A stretch of DNA of 64,000 nucleotides from an uncultured Alphaproteobacteria bacterium (GTDB taxonomy: Bacteria > Pseudomonadota > Alphaproteobacteria > UBA9655): positions 62,001 to 126,000 of the forward strand of contig CALBSK010000011.1 of assembly GCA_937967795.1 (NCBI GenBank), read 5' to 3'. Shown piece by piece: positions 26,988 to 35,877 of this stretch. The translations under genes were made by a program, and so were the position numbers. Position 1 is the first letter of the stretch. Each line of letters begins with the position of its first letter. A model generated the notes under the pieces. That model saw only the letters and a program-made list of their open reading frames with translations. It was not told where the DNA came from and did not search any database.

Positions 26988-27886
26988 AAATCCCTCTGAA
27001 GCAATTGTGCCGCTTCCCATCCAATTATTTTAGCGTGTGAAGCAGGTCCCTTATGGGTGACAAATCGCATATTCTGGCCTTGGGGTTTACTGATCATTCC
27101 TTTGAGAACAAGGCTTTCCCCTTTAATAACACCATAAGCGGCTATAGGTGTTCGGCATGATCCATTTAAGGCTTTCATAAACGCTCGTTCAGCACTGACC
27201 GCTTGAAAAGTGGGATAATGGTTAAGAGGAGATAAAATCTCAAGAGCTTCTTGATCTCTCTCTCGACACTGAATGCAAATAGCGCCTTGAGCTACGGCAG
27301 GAAGAAATTCCTCCAGAGAGAGAATTTGGGTCGCTTTTTCCAAAAGGCCAAGGCGTTTTAAACCAGCAACTGCTAAAAGAGTGGCATCTATTTCCCCGTT
27401 TTCTACTTTCTGAAGACGGGTGGGAACATTTCCTCTCAACGATACGGCTTGAAAATGAGGGTACTTATGAAGAACATGAGCTTGTCTACGTAAGGAGGAT
27501 GTTCCAAAAAGGGCTCCGACAGGTAAATCTTCTAACAACTGGCCTTGTCGCGTAATTAAAGCATCTCTGGGATCCTCTCTCTCCAGCATGGAAGGAACCA
27601 CTAAGCCTGGTAGTGAGTCAGCCGCCATATCCTTCATAGAATGAACCGCAAAATCAAGTGTTCTCTCTAAAAGGGCGGTTTCAATTTCTTTGGTAAAAAG
27701 GGATTTTCCACCCAGTTCAACAAGACTCCGATCAACGATCGTATCGCCTGTTGTTTTCAGAGGAATGATTTCAAGTCTTCCTTTTAAACCAGGATGATGA
27801 GTTTCAAGGGCTCGAACAACTTCTTGCGTTTGAATGAGAGCTAAAGCACTTCCCCGTGTTCCAATGCGAAAGATTTTTTGGTTCAT
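26969..27886 (-). CDS. hemC: Hydroxymethylbilane synthase (porphobilinogen deaminase)
   Basis: Polymerises four porphobilinogen units to hydroxymethylbilane. 305 residues, normal size. Landmarks: RIGTRGSALALIQT at the N-terminus, HSMKDMAADSLPG (near 80), GTSSLRRQAH, RGNVPTRLQKVE, and the cofactor-binding loop MKALNGSCRTPIAAY with the Cys that carries the dipyrromethane. Divergent from tsaD with 119 bases between, a conserved alphaproteobacterial arrangement. Confidence 0.97.
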   Translation of the reverse strand: MNQKIFRIGTRGSALALIQTQEVVRALETHHPGLKGRLEIIPLKTTGDTIVDRSLVELGGKSLFTKEIETALLERTLDFAVHSMKDMAADSLPGLVVPSMLEREDPRDALITRQGQLLEDLPVGALFGTSSLRRQAHVLHKYPHFQAVSLRGNVPTRLQKVENGEIDATLLAVAGLKRLGLLEKATQILSLEEFLPAVAQGAICIQCRERDQEALEILSPLNHYPTFQAVSAERAFMKALNGSCRTPIAAYGVIKGESLVLKGMISKPQGQNMRFVTHKGPASHAKIIGWEAAQLLQRDLCDASF

Positions 27887-28005
27887 ATGAAGTGACCCTG
27901 GATACCGAGCAAAACGTTGCAGAATAGAAAATATTTTCTTTGGGAATTGCTCGAAAATTTGTTAAAGGTTTCCCCATTATAAAGCTATTCAGGATTAAAG
28001 AAAGC

Positions 28006-29061
28006 ATGATTGTTTTAGGAATTGAATCAAGCTGTGATGAAACAGCAGCAGCTCTTGTCACGGATGATAAATGCATTCTTTCACATATTATTTCCTCTCA
28101 ACTTCAAGAACACAAGCCCTATGGCGGGGTGGTGCCTGAAATTGCGGCCCGTGCGCACCTCAACCACATTGAATTCATTGTTAAAAGAGCGCTCGAAGAA
28201 GCAGGTGTTTCTCTGGATGAAATTCAGGGAGTCTCTGCAGCAGGTGGCCCAGGGCTCATTGGGGGTGTCATTGTAGGGGTTATGATGGCCAAAGGACTTT
28301 CTCTGGCCAAAAATATTCCGTTCCTTCCGATCAATCATTTAGAAGCCCATGCCTTGACGGCACGTCTTACGGATGAGGTCCCTTTTCCTTACCTCTTGCT
28401 TCTGGTTTCAGGAGGTCATTGTCAATTTTTAATTGTGGAAGATATCGGTATTTATACTTACTTAGGAGGAACACGGGATGATGCTGTGGGAGAGTGTCTG
28501 GATAAAACAGCGCGTCTCCTCGGATATTCTTATCCCGGAGGTCCTACAATTGAAAAATTAGCTATGGAGGGAAATCCTGATGCCTTTTCTCTTCCTCGTC
28601 CTCTTAAGGGTCAAGAAGGTTGTTCCTTTTCTTTTTCCGGCCTTAAAACGGCAGCTCGCAAAATCATTTTAGAAAAAGGGGAGAACTCCCTCTCCTTTCA
28701 AGCCGATTTTTGCGCCTCTTTTCAGAAAACTATTGGGGAAATTTTAGAGGATAGATGTCGTCATGCCCTCTCGATAGCCCTTGAAAAAAAGCCTGAAATC
28801 AACACACTTGTCTTAGCGGGGGGAGTTGCTTCTAATCAATATTTCCGAAAGTGCCTTAAAACCTTTTCCCAAGAAAAAGGAATAACACTTATCACTCCTC
28901 CTGTAAATTTATGCACAGATAACGGCGCCATGGTTGCCTGGGCAGGCGTTGAACGACTTCAAAAAGGTCTTGTCGGGTCTCTCGATTTTGCTCCTCGGCC
29001 ACGGTGGCCTTTGGAAGAATTGAAAACTGAAACACTTAACCAGAGGCTTTCTTTAGCTTAA
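28006..29061 (+). CDS. tsaD: tRNA N6-threonylcarbamoyladenosine synthase subunit TsaD
   Basis: Transfers the threonylcarbamoyl group to A37 of ANN-decoding tRNAs. The 351-residue protein starts MIVLGIESSCDETAAALV, with the metal motif INHLEAHALTARL, VSGGHCQFLIV, DDAVGECLDKTARLLG and LAGGVASNQYFRK. ATG 28006 begins at the conserved N-terminus; the frame upstream to 27940 is not conserved. Its end overlaps the convergent dnaQ gene by 26 bases. Confidence 0.97.
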   Translation: MIVLGIESSCDETAAALVTDDKCILSHIISSQLQEHKPYGGVVPEIAARAHLNHIEFIVKRALEEAGVSLDEIQGVSAAGGPGLIGGVIVGVMMAKGLSLAKNIPFLPINHLEAHALTARLTDEVPFPYLLLLVSGGHCQFLIVEDIGIYTYLGGTRDDAVGECLDKTARLLGYSYPGGPTIEKLAMEGNPDAFSLPRPLKGQEGCSFSFSGLKTAARKIILEKGENSLSFQADFCASFQKTIGEILEDRCRHALSIALEKKPEINTLVLAGGVASNQYFRKCLKTFSQEKGITLITPPVNLCTDNGAMVAWAGVERLQKGLVGSLDFAPRPRWPLEELKTETLNQRLSLA

Positions 29062-29710
29062 CCATCAATTCTGCATGAAGGGTTAGTTCCTCGGCGGAAG
29101 GTGCGTGTAAACGAGGGGAGCGCATTTGTTTTTCTTTCTTCACTTCTTGTTCGACTTCTTTTAATTGTGAGGAAAAGTGGAGAGAAAGACCAGGCTGCTT
29201 TCCACCAATAAGCTCTAAATAAACCTGGGCCAAAAGCTCCGCATCCAAGAGAGCACCATGCTTATCTCGCTTTCGATTATCTACACCAAAGCGTTTACAA
29301 AGAGCATCAAGGCTAGCCGGTGATCCCGGAAACTTTTTCCGAGCAATAGCAAGGGTATCAATCGCACGTGAAAAAGGGATTTCTGGCCAATTGTGTTCCT
29401 TTAATTCACTATTGATAAATTTCATATCAAACTTTGCGTTATGGATAATGAGAGGGGATTGCCCAATAAAATCTAAAAAAGAAAGCCCCACGTCTTTAAA
29501 AAAAGGATGGTTTTTTAAAAACGCATAAGAGAGACCGTGAACCGCTTGAGCCTCCTCGGGAACATCACGCTCGGGGTTAATATAGGTGTGGAAATTTTTT
29601 CCAGAAGGAACGTGATTAATCAGCTCAAGGCATCCAATTTCCACAAGACGGTGACCTTGACTAGGCTCGAATCCTGTTGTTTCCGTATCTAAAACGACTT
29701 CTCGGTGCAT
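29036..29710 (-). CDS. dnaQ: DNA polymerase III epsilon subunit (proofreading 3'-5' exonuclease)
   Basis: Proofreading exonuclease of the replicative polymerase. DEDDh motifs are intact: VVLDTETTGFEP (Exo I), IIHNAKFDMKFI (Exo II) and HGALLDAELLAQVYLEL (Exo III with the catalytic His and Asp). ATG 29710 has an ideal AAGGAGT ribosome site. 224 residues. The coaE 3' end overlaps its start by 50 bases. The coaE-dnaQ pair is conserved in alphaproteobacteria, next to the origin. Confidence 0.95.
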   Translation of the reverse strand: MHREVVLDTETTGFEPSQGHRLVEIGCLELINHVPSGKNFHTYINPERDVPEEAQAVHGLSYAFLKNHPFFKDVGLSFLDFIGQSPLIIHNAKFDMKFINSELKEHNWPEIPFSRAIDTLAIARKKFPGSPASLDALCKRFGVDNRKRDKHGALLDAELLAQVYLELIGGKQPGLSLHFSSQLKEVEQEVKKEKQMRSPRLHAPSAEELTLHAELMVKLKKASG

Positions 29711-30350
29711 GAGCACTCCTTTTAAAATGTGTTGGCCATATTCCATTCCATCGGGAGGGGGGGCGCTTGGAAAGGTTATCTAAAATACATTGAATTTTTT
29801 TTAAAATACTCCCTTTCTCTCGTCCACAAAGAATTAGAAAATTTGTTCCTTTTTTTCTTTGAAGATCTCCAAGTTGTTGGGACTCAAAGGCAAGGAATTT
29901 TTTTAAAGTCATTCCTTTGCGTCCCAACACCCTTTTCTTTCTTAAAAAAAGAGGAGCTGAGGCCAGAACAACACAATCACAATACTGGTCTAGACCGACT
30001 TCAAAAAGGAGGGGGACATCTAGAACAACAAAGGGGGCTCCTCTCATTTGGTTTTTCTTGAGAAATTTTTTTTGGCGCTCCGCAAGTTTCGGATAAAGGA
30101 TTTCTTCCAACGCCCCTAGATGAGGAGGAGAGAAAAGGACACATTCTCCTAGTTTTAGGCGATCAATCTTTTCTTTAATAAAAACCTCAGGCCATAAAAC
30201 TTTAATCTTTGTTTGAACGTCCTCATCTGTCTTAAGAAGAAAATGAACATCTTTATCAGCCGAATAGACAGGAACCCCCAAATAGTGAAAGTACTTCGCA
30301 ATCGTTGATTTTCCAGCACCTATGGCCCCCGTGAGTCCAATGATCCACAC
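29661..30350 (-). CDS. coaE: Dephospho-CoA kinase
   Basis: Last step of coenzyme A synthesis. The P-loop GLTGAIGAGKSTIA sits at residues 5-18, followed by VPVYSADKDVHFLL and VLDVPLLFEVGLD. At 229 residues it is a little long: the last 30 or so residues (from about SKRPPSRWNG) are Arg-rich, look unlike the family and lie over the start of dnaQ, so they are probably a dispensable tail created by the overlap. First gene to the left of the putative origin. Confidence 0.94.
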   Translation of the reverse strand: MWIIGLTGAIGAGKSTIAKYFHYLGVPVYSADKDVHFLLKTDEDVQTKIKVLWPEVFIKEKIDRLKLGECVLFSPPHLGALEEILYPKLAERQKKFLKKNQMRGAPFVVLDVPLLFEVGLDQYCDCVVLASAPLFLRKKRVLGRKGMTLKKFLAFESQQLGDLQRKKGTNFLILCGREKGSILKKIQCILDNLSKRPPSRWNGIWPTHFKRSAHAPRSRFRYGNNRIRA

Positions 30351-30742
30351 AAATCCCCCTTTTTCAGGAAAAAGATGTGAATAAAGAGTGAATAAACAGA
30401 AAAAAATCCTTTAAAGGAAGTTCACTTTTGGATAAGTCAAGGATATATTCAAAACGATCCACTTGTGATCCCTTTCGTAAACAAGCATGTATATTATAAT
30501 ACTTTAACATTTTTTTTTATTTTATCCCATCTTTTATCCCAAGGAATAAAAAGAGGAAGAGTATAAAAACATTCCCTTTTTTAAAGTTCTCCCCTATTTT
30601 AAGATGGTATTTAAAATTTTTCCTTTGGAAAAAGAAAGGCTGTTGATGGTTAAGGGAAAAAAAATGATCCTCACTTTTTTGGGGTATATACAACAACAAC
30701 AATCTTACTAATTTATTAAAATAAAGGAAGAGGAAAGAGAAT
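30351..30742 (+). other. Putative chromosomal replication origin (oriC), non-coding AT-rich gap
   Basis: A 392-base gap with no supported gene between coaE-dnaQ (leftward) and hemE (rightward). DnaA-box-like sites: a match to the TTATNCACA consensus (minus strand) at 30376-30384, near matches at 30387-30395 (TTATTCACT, minus) and 30427-30435 (TTATCCAAA, minus), and weaker TTATCCC sites at 30522-30530 and 30534-30542. A very AT-rich stretch at about 30488-30525 could be the unwinding element. In Caulobacter and Rickettsia the origin lies next to hemE. I saw no clear CtrA pair (TTAA-N7-TTAA). The role is inferred from motif density and gene order. Confidence 0.6.
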
Positions 30743-31768
30743 ATGTCCAAACTTTTGGATCTTTTTCAAGGAAAGACTTTTTCGAATCCTCCTGTGTGGT
30801 TTATGCGTCAAGCAGGACGATACTTACCCGAGTATCTTAATATTCGAAGAAAGCATAAAACGTTTCTTGATCTTTGCTATTCACCGACCGTTGCCGCGGA
30901 AGTCACGCTTCAACCTCTTCAACGATTTCAGTTAGATGCGGCCATTTTGTTTTCGGATATTCTTGTCATTCCAGATGCCCTTGGCCAAAAGGTTGTTTTC
31001 GAAGAATCCAAAGGTCCCCTTTTATCCGACCTTTCTCTTTCTTCCTTTCAAGAGGAGCTTTCCTTAGACCGGTTTTTAGAGAAATTGGCCCCTGTTTATG
31101 AAACCATAAGATTAACAAAGTCCCAACTCTCCGTAACCAAGGCATTTATTGGCTTTGCCGGGGCCCCGTGGACACTGGCTCTTTATATGTTGGAAGGAAA
31201 AGGAAGCCGTGATTTTTCAGAAGCTAAGAGGAGGGCTTTTCAACACGAGGAGAAATTTTCACTTTTTTTGGACTTTCTTTCGGATGTGATTGCGCGACAT
31301 CTTATTGGACAAGTCAGAGCTGGCGTTGATGTCCTTCAGCTTTTTGATACCTGGGCGGGTCTTTGTCCCGCGACCCATTTTCAAACATGGGTTCTTAAAC
31401 CAACGCAAAAGATTGTGGCAGCCTTGAAAGGCGCCTTTCCGTCTGTGCCGATAATTAGTTTTCCAAAAGGAATTGGAGCCCATCTTTTGGATTATGGAGC
31501 GCAAACAGGTGTTTCAGCTTTGAGTCTTGATGTAAACACCTCTCTTTCTTGGGCCCGTCAAAATCTTCCTCCTGATTTTATTTTGCAAGGAAATTTAGAT
31601 CCGAGTGTGTTGGTTGCTGGAGGACGCCCTTTAAAAAAAGCCGTTGAGTTCATTCATCAAGAAATGGGAGGACGTCCTTATATTTTTAATTTAGGGCATG
31701 GAATCCTCCCTCAAACGCCCTTTCATCATGTAAGTGAGTGTATCAAGTGGATCCAAGCTTTGCCGTAA
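30743..31768 (+). CDS. hemE: Uroporphyrinogen decarboxylase
   Basis: Decarboxylates uroporphyrinogen III to coproporphyrinogen III. 341 residues with the signature WFMRQAGRYLPEYLNIR near the N-terminus, ILFSDILVIPDALGQ (catalytic Asp), GFAGAPWTLALYMLEG and QGNLDPSVLVAGG. It is the first gene to the right of the putative origin, with an AGGAAGAGG-rich ribosome site. The hemH start lies 31 bases before its stop, so hemE-hemH-hemJ form one operon. Confidence 0.97.
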   Translation: MSKLLDLFQGKTFSNPPVWFMRQAGRYLPEYLNIRRKHKTFLDLCYSPTVAAEVTLQPLQRFQLDAAILFSDILVIPDALGQKVVFEESKGPLLSDLSLSSFQEELSLDRFLEKLAPVYETIRLTKSQLSVTKAFIGFAGAPWTLALYMLEGKGSRDFSEAKRRAFQHEEKFSLFLDFLSDVIARHLIGQVRAGVDVLQLFDTWAGLCPATHFQTWVLKPTQKIVAALKGAFPSVPIISFPKGIGAHLLDYGAQTGVSALSLDVNTSLSWARQNLPPDFILQGNLDPSVLVAGGRPLKKAVEFIHQEMGGRPYIFNLGHGILPQTPFHHVSECIKWIQALP

Positions 31769-32745
31769 ATAGAACAGCAGGAACAGCTGTTGTTCTTCTT
31801 AATTTAGGGGGGCCCTCTTCTTATGAAGAAATAAGGTCTTTTCTTTTCAGTCTCTTTTATGATCCGGACATTCTTTCCCTTCCTAATCCTTTTCGGTTTA
31901 TTCTGGCCCAGTTTATTTCGAGGATTCGAATGAGAACGGCGCAAGAGATGTACGCTGTTCTGGGCGGAAGCTCCCCTCTTTTGGCAAATACAAAAGCGCA
32001 AGCGCAAGCGCTAGAGAAAGAATTAGGAGATGCCTTTCGTGTTTTTGTGGCCATGCGTCATGCGGCTCCTTTTGCCGAGGAAACCATCGAAGAGGTTGCA
32101 GCCTATTCTCCTGAAAAAATCGTCCTTCTTCCCCTTTATCCTCAATTTTCGATAACAACCACCGGATCTTCCCTTAAAGCTTGGGCGAAGGCTGCACGAG
32201 CCCACTCGTTGCCTTCTTTCTTCTTTATTGAAAGTTATCCTAGCGAATTTGGATTTATAGAAGCCCTCAAGGAACATACCCTTTCCTCTTATCAAGAGGC
32301 GAAAGCATTTGGATATCCTCGTTTGTTGATGACAGCACATGGCCTTCCCCAGACAATCATTCAACAAGGAGATCCTTATCAACGTCATGTGGAAGAGACC
32401 GCAAAGAGCTTCGTCCAAAGCCTTAAGATTCCCAAGTTGGACTCGGTTTTGTGCTATCAAAGTCGGATAGGTCCCCGTAAATGGTTGACGCCTTATGTGG
32501 AGGATGAAATTATAAAAGCGGCACGTGAAAAACGCCCTCTTGTGGTTGTTCCGCTTTCTTTTGTTTCTGAACATATTGAAACCCTTGTTGAGCTTGATAT
32601 CACTTATCGAAAACGGGCGCTTGAGGCGGGATGCCCATCCTATCAACGCGTTCAAACGGTTCAAACTCATTCTTCTTTTATAAAAGGGCTTGCAAGGTTG
32701 GTGAAACAGAGTATCCTCACTCCTCAAGGAGAGGAACGGTGCTAA
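31738..32745 (+). CDS. hemH: Ferrochelatase
   Basis: Inserts ferrous iron into protoporphyrin IX. The 335-residue protein has TAVVLLNLGGPSSYEEI at the N-terminus, VAMRHAAPFAEETIEEV, the conserved TAHGLPQTIIQQGDPYQRHV with the metal-binding His, and FVSEHIETLVELDITYR with the second catalytic region. Starts at GTG 31738 or, less likely, GTG 31747, both inside hemE. A ribosome site is weak, consistent with coupling to hemE. Confidence 0.95.
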   Translation: MYQVDPSFAVNRTAGTAVVLLNLGGPSSYEEIRSFLFSLFYDPDILSLPNPFRFILAQFISRIRMRTAQEMYAVLGGSSPLLANTKAQAQALEKELGDAFRVFVAMRHAAPFAEETIEEVAAYSPEKIVLLPLYPQFSITTTGSSLKAWAKAARAHSLPSFFFIESYPSEFGFIEALKEHTLSSYQEAKAFGYPRLLMTAHGLPQTIIQQGDPYQRHVEETAKSFVQSLKIPKLDSVLCYQSRIGPRKWLTPYVEDEIIKAAREKRPLVVVPLSFVSEHIETLVELDITYRKRALEAGCPSYQRVQTVQTHSSFIKGLARLVKQSILTPQGEERC

Positions 32746-33176
32746 CAGACTATTATTTGACGCTTAAATCACTTCATCTTCTTTCTATTATTGCCTGGAT
32801 GGCTGGATTATTGTATTTACCTCGCCTCTATATTTACCATCTTGAGTTTGAAGCAGGGTCGACGCCGTACACCACTTTTTGCATCATGGAACGACGAACC
32901 TTAAAAATTATCTTGCTTCCTGCCATTTTCTTTTCTTTTCTTTTTGGCGGGCTTTTGGCTTTTTCAGCGAGCGTTTGGAGTGCTCCTTGGTTTCACGTGA
33001 AGATTTTGTTGGTTCTTTGTTTAGCTGGATTTCATGGATACCTTGCCCACATCGCGAAAACATTTGCACGGGGGGAGCGCCCCTCTCTCTCGAGAAAAGC
33101 CTTGTGTTTAATGAACGAACTTCCCTTTTTGTTTGCCATTTTTATCGTTTTTCTGGCTGTCTGGAAACCTTTTTAA
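32739..33176 (+). CDS. hemJ: HemJ-type protoporphyrinogen IX oxidase
   Basis: Membrane oxidase that forms protoporphyrin IX in bacteria lacking HemG/HemY oxidases. The 145-residue protein has four hydrophobic helices, the heme-ligating His in SLHLLSIIAWMAGLLYLPRL near residue 12-15, and the C-terminal LMNELPFLFAIFIVFLAVWK. GTG 32739 follows AGGAGAGG and overlaps the hemH stop by 7 bases; earlier in-frame ATGs would be embedded in hemH. With hemC, D, E and H this gives most of the late heme pathway in one window. Confidence 0.92.
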   Translation: MLTDYYLTLKSLHLLSIIAWMAGLLYLPRLYIYHLEFEAGSTPYTTFCIMERRTLKIILLPAIFFSFLFGGLLAFSASVWSAPWFHVKILLVLCLAGFHGYLAHIAKTFARGERPSLSRKALCLMNELPFLFAIFIVFLAVWKPF

Positions 33177-33249
33177 AATAAGACTTGAATTTTCCGAAAA
33201 CATTTGCCAATGATAGCTCATTCTTTATTTACAATTCCTGTGAAAATCT

Positions 33250-34506
33250 ATGGATCTAAAAACTCTGAAATTAAAAACGCCTGTTGAACTTTTGGCTCTT
33301 GCTGAAGAACGAGAAATTGAAAATCCTAGTAACCTTCGTAAACAAGATATGATGTTTGCCATTCTTAAGCGCATGGCCGAAAAGGGTGAAGCTATTTTTG
33401 GAGGGGGCGTTGTTGAAATCTTACAAGATGGTTTTGCATTTTTGCGCTCGCCGGAAGCCAATTACTTACCAGGGCCAGATGATATCTATGTTTCCCCCAG
33501 TCAAGTCCGAAAATTTGGATTGCGAACCGGAGATACGGTAGAAGGGGAAATTCGGGCTCCCAAAGATGGAGAGCGTTATTTTGCTCTGCTTAAAGTGAAT
33601 ACGATTGATGGGCTAACCCCCGACGTTATCAAACATCGCCTTAATTTTGATAACTTAACCCCTCTCTATCCCGATGAACAAATAAAACTTGAGATTGCAG
33701 ACCCCACTCATAAAGATCTTACTTCCCGAGTTATTGAGCTCGTCTCTCCTATTGGTAAAGGGCAAAGGGCGCTCATTGTTGCTCCGCCGCGGTCAGGTAA
33801 AACGGTTATGATGCAAAATATTGCTCATTCTATTGCTACAAACCATCCAGAGGTTACGTTGATGGTCCTGCTTATTGACGAGCGTCCTGAAGAAGTCACT
33901 GATATGGCGCGCTCTGTTAAGGGTGAGGTGATTAGCTCCACGTTCGATGAACCGGCAACGCGGCATGTTCAGGTTGCCGAAATGGTGATTGAAAAAGCAA
34001 AACGACTCGTTGAATTAAAAAAGGATGTTGTTATTCTTTTAGATAACATTACGCGCTTAGCCCGCGCTTATAATACCGTTGTTCCCTCTTCTGGAAAAGT
34101 TCTTACGGGAGGCGTTGATGCAAATGCCCTTCAACGTCCGAAACGATTCTTTGGAGCAGCTCGAAATATCGAAGAAGGCGGGTCTCTAACCATTATTTCG
34201 ACAGCTTTGGTGGACACAGGATCGCGTATGGATGAGGTTATTTTTGAAGAATTTAAAGGAACGGGTAACTCTGAAATTGTTTTGGATCGAAAACTATCTG
34301 ATAAGCGGACATTCCCAGCTATTGACATAACAAAGTCAGGAACACGAAAAGAGGAGCTCCTCGTTGATAGAGACCTCCTTTCTAAAATGTGGGTTTTAAG
34401 ACGGGTTCTTATTCCCATGGGAACCACTGATGGGATGGAATTTCTTCTCGAAAAACTTCGAAATACAAAGAATAATGCTGAATTCTTTGAGTCCATGAAC
34501 TCTTAG
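33250..34506 (+). CDS. rho: Transcription termination factor Rho
   Basis: Hexameric RNA helicase that ends transcription. 418 residues: N-terminal helical part, the RNA-binding cold-shock-like domain ([20 protein letters not shown]... [19 protein letters not shown]), then the ATPase with Walker [26 protein letters not shown], the [11 protein letters not shown] switch and the Q/R loops. ATG 33250 has a poor ribosome site. It is immediately followed by rsmG, without the mnmE/mnmG genes found there in many relatives. Confidence 0.98.
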   Translation: MDLKTLKLKTPVELLALAEEREIENPSNLRKQDMMFAILKRMAEKGEAIFGGGVVEILQDGFAFLRSPEANYLPGPDDIYVSPSQVRKFGLRTGDTVEGEIRAPKDGERYFALLKVNTIDGLTPDVIKHRLNFDNLTPLYPDEQIKLEIADPTHKDLTSRVIELVSPIGKGQRALIVAPPRSGKTVMMQNIAHSIATNHPEVTLMVLLIDERPEEVTDMARSVKGEVISSTFDEPATRHVQVAEMVIEKAKRLVELKKDVVILLDNITRLARAYNTVVPSSGKVLTGGVDANALQRPKRFFGAARNIEEGGSLTIISTALVDTGSRMDEVIFEEFKGTGNSEIVLDRKLSDKRTFPAIDITKSGTRKEELLVDRDLLSKMWVLRRVLIPMGTTDGMEFLLEKLRNTKNNAEFFESMNS

Positions 34507-34511
34507 ATTCG

Positions 34512-35111
34512 GTGAATGTTTCACGTGAAACAATTCGACGGTTAAAGATCTATCAAGATCTTCTCCAGGTTTGGCAAAAGAAAATCAATCTGGTCTCCTC
34601 ATCAACTCTCTCTCATTCATGGGAGCGTCATTTTGAAGATTCTCTTCAACTGCTCTCCCATCTTCCGGATAAGAATTTTTCCCTTATTGATTTAGGAAGT
34701 GGAGCTGGTTTTCCAGGTCTTGTTCTAGCGATTGCTTGTTCGACAAAAGACAGGGTGACTCTTGTTGAGTCTGATTTAAAAAAATGTCTCTTTTTAGAAA
34801 CTGTTTCACGTGAAACAAATACGCCTGTGATTCTCTTAAAAGAAAGAATCGAATCTTTAGGAGAAAAGATAAAGGGGGAAGTTATTACAGCTCGTGGACT
34901 TGCCCCTCTTCCACTTTTGTTGGAGTATGCATGCCCCCTTATGAAGGAAGAGAGTACGGCTCTTTTTTTGAAAGGAAAGGAAGTGGAAAAAGAAATTGAA
35001 GCTGCCCGAAAAAAATGGGAATTTGATCTTGAAATCTTTTCTAGTATGACAGATTCTGCCGGAAGAGTTTTAAAAATAAAATCTTTGAAAAGGATCGAGC
35101 CTCATGGGTAA
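34512..35111 (+). CDS. rsmG: 16S rRNA (guanine-527-N7)-methyltransferase (GidB)
   Basis: Methylates G527 of 16S rRNA. The 199-residue protein has NLVSSSTLSHSWERHFEDSL, the SAM motif LIDLGSGAGFPGLVLAI and VITARGLAPLPLLLEYACPL. GTG 34512 opens the frame six bases after the rho stop; the first parS site overlaps codons 2-7, so residues VSRET recur where the second parS lies. It overlaps parA by 8 bases. Standard alphaproteobacterial rsmG-parA-parB order. Confidence 0.96.
   Translation: MNVSRETIRRLKIYQDLLQVWQKKINLVSSSTLSHSWERHFEDSLQLLSHLPDKNFSLIDLGSGAGFPGLVLAIACSTKDRVTLVESDLKKCLFLETVSRETNTPVILLKERIESLGEKIKGEVITARGLAPLPLLLEYACPLMKEESTALFLKGKEVEKEIEAARKKWEFDLEIFSSMTDSAGRVLKIKSLKRIEPHG
34517..34532. 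promoter_or_regulatory. parS site 1 (ParB-binding, inside rsmG start)
   Basis: Perfect 16-base palindrome TGTTTCACGTGAAACA, the alphaproteobacterial form of parS. It lies about 1.3 kb before parB and 4 kb from the putative origin, in the first codons of rsmG. ParB is expected to load here and spread, with ParA moving the complex. Confidence 0.95.
34802..34817. promoter_or_regulatory. parS site 2 (ParB-binding, inside rsmG)
   Basis: A second perfect TGTTTCACGTGAAACA copy 285 bases from the first (270 bases between them), again in the same reading phase of rsmG so that it is translated as V-S-R-E-T. Confidence 0.95.
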
Positions 35112-35877
35112 AGTCATATCAATCGTTAACCAGAAAGGAGGCGTTGGGAAAACGACAACAACTTTAAACCTGGCGACGGCCTTTTCAACGATTGGAAAAA
35201 AAATTTTGGTCATTGATTTTGATCCCCAAGGAAATGCAACAACAGGCCTCGGCATTACCAATAAGAAGAAAGTAAGAGGAAGCTATGAGGTCTTAATAGG
35301 GGACGCCCCATTTGAAGAAGGATATCAAGAAACGGCCATTCCAAATCTTTATCTTATGGCGGCGAGTCTTCACCTCTCAGGGGCAGAGATCGAACTTGTC
35401 AGTATAAAAGGAAGAGAAAAACTTTTAGCTAATGTCCTTAGGGGGGTGGATCTTTTCGATTATATTTTTATTGATTGTCCCCCATCTTTAGGCCTTCTCA
35501 CTTTGAATGCGCTTGTAGCCGCGGATGAAGTTATTGTTCCTCTTCAATGTGAGTTTTACGCCCTTGAAGGGCTGAGTCAAATTCTTTTCACCATCGATCA
35601 AGTTCGTAAAAATTTTAATGCTCGGCTTGATCTTCAAGGCATTATTTTAACGATGTTTGATAGTCGTAGCAGTCTCAATGCTCAGGTAGCGGGAGATGTA
35701 CGCTTTCACCTTAAGGACAAGGTTTATAAGACCCATATCCCTCGCAATGTGCGTCTTGCGGAAGCACCATCCTTTGGAAAGCCTGCTGTTATCTATGATT
35801 TAAGGTGTCAAGGATCGCAAGCCTATCTTCAATTAGCCAAAGAAATTTTATCGCAGGAAGGAAAACTGATTGCATGA
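35104..35877 (+). CDS. parA: Chromosome partitioning ATPase ParA
   Basis: DNA-bound ATPase that pulls the ParB-parS complex toward the pole. 257 residues with the deviant Walker A NQKGGVGKTTTTLNLATA (residues 8-25), FDPQGNATTGLGI, DCPPSLGLLTLNAL (Walker B) and the C-terminal block VRLAEAPSFGKPAVIYD. Overlaps rsmG by 8 bases and parB by 4 (ATGA), a tight operon. Confidence 0.97.
   Translation: MGKVISIVNQKGGVGKTTTTLNLATAFSTIGKKILVIDFDPQGNATTGLGITNKKKVRGSYEVLIGDAPFEEGYQETAIPNLYLMAASLHLSGAEIELVSIKGREKLLANVLRGVDLFDYIFIDCPPSLGLLTLNALVAADEVIVPLQCEFYALEGLSQILFTIDQVRKNFNARLDLQGIILTMFDSRSSLNAQVAGDVRFHLKDKVYKTHIPRNVRLAEAPSFGKPAVIYDLRCQGSQAYLQLAKEILSQEGKLIA

Noticed and set aside
29356..29380. CACGTGAAA-type half sites (also near 11524 and 38602) as parS
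   Set aside because: Only half of the palindrome is present and they lie in ordinary coding sequence; unlike 34517 and 34802 they are not perfect.
29600..29660. tRNA-like GGCTCGAATCC string
   Set aside because: It lies inside dnaQ coding sequence and no acceptor or anticodon stems surround it.
32023..32727. 234-codon open frame opposite hemH
   Set aside because: Antisense shadow of ferrochelatase; Lys/Arg-rich composition typical of reverse-strand translation and no motif.
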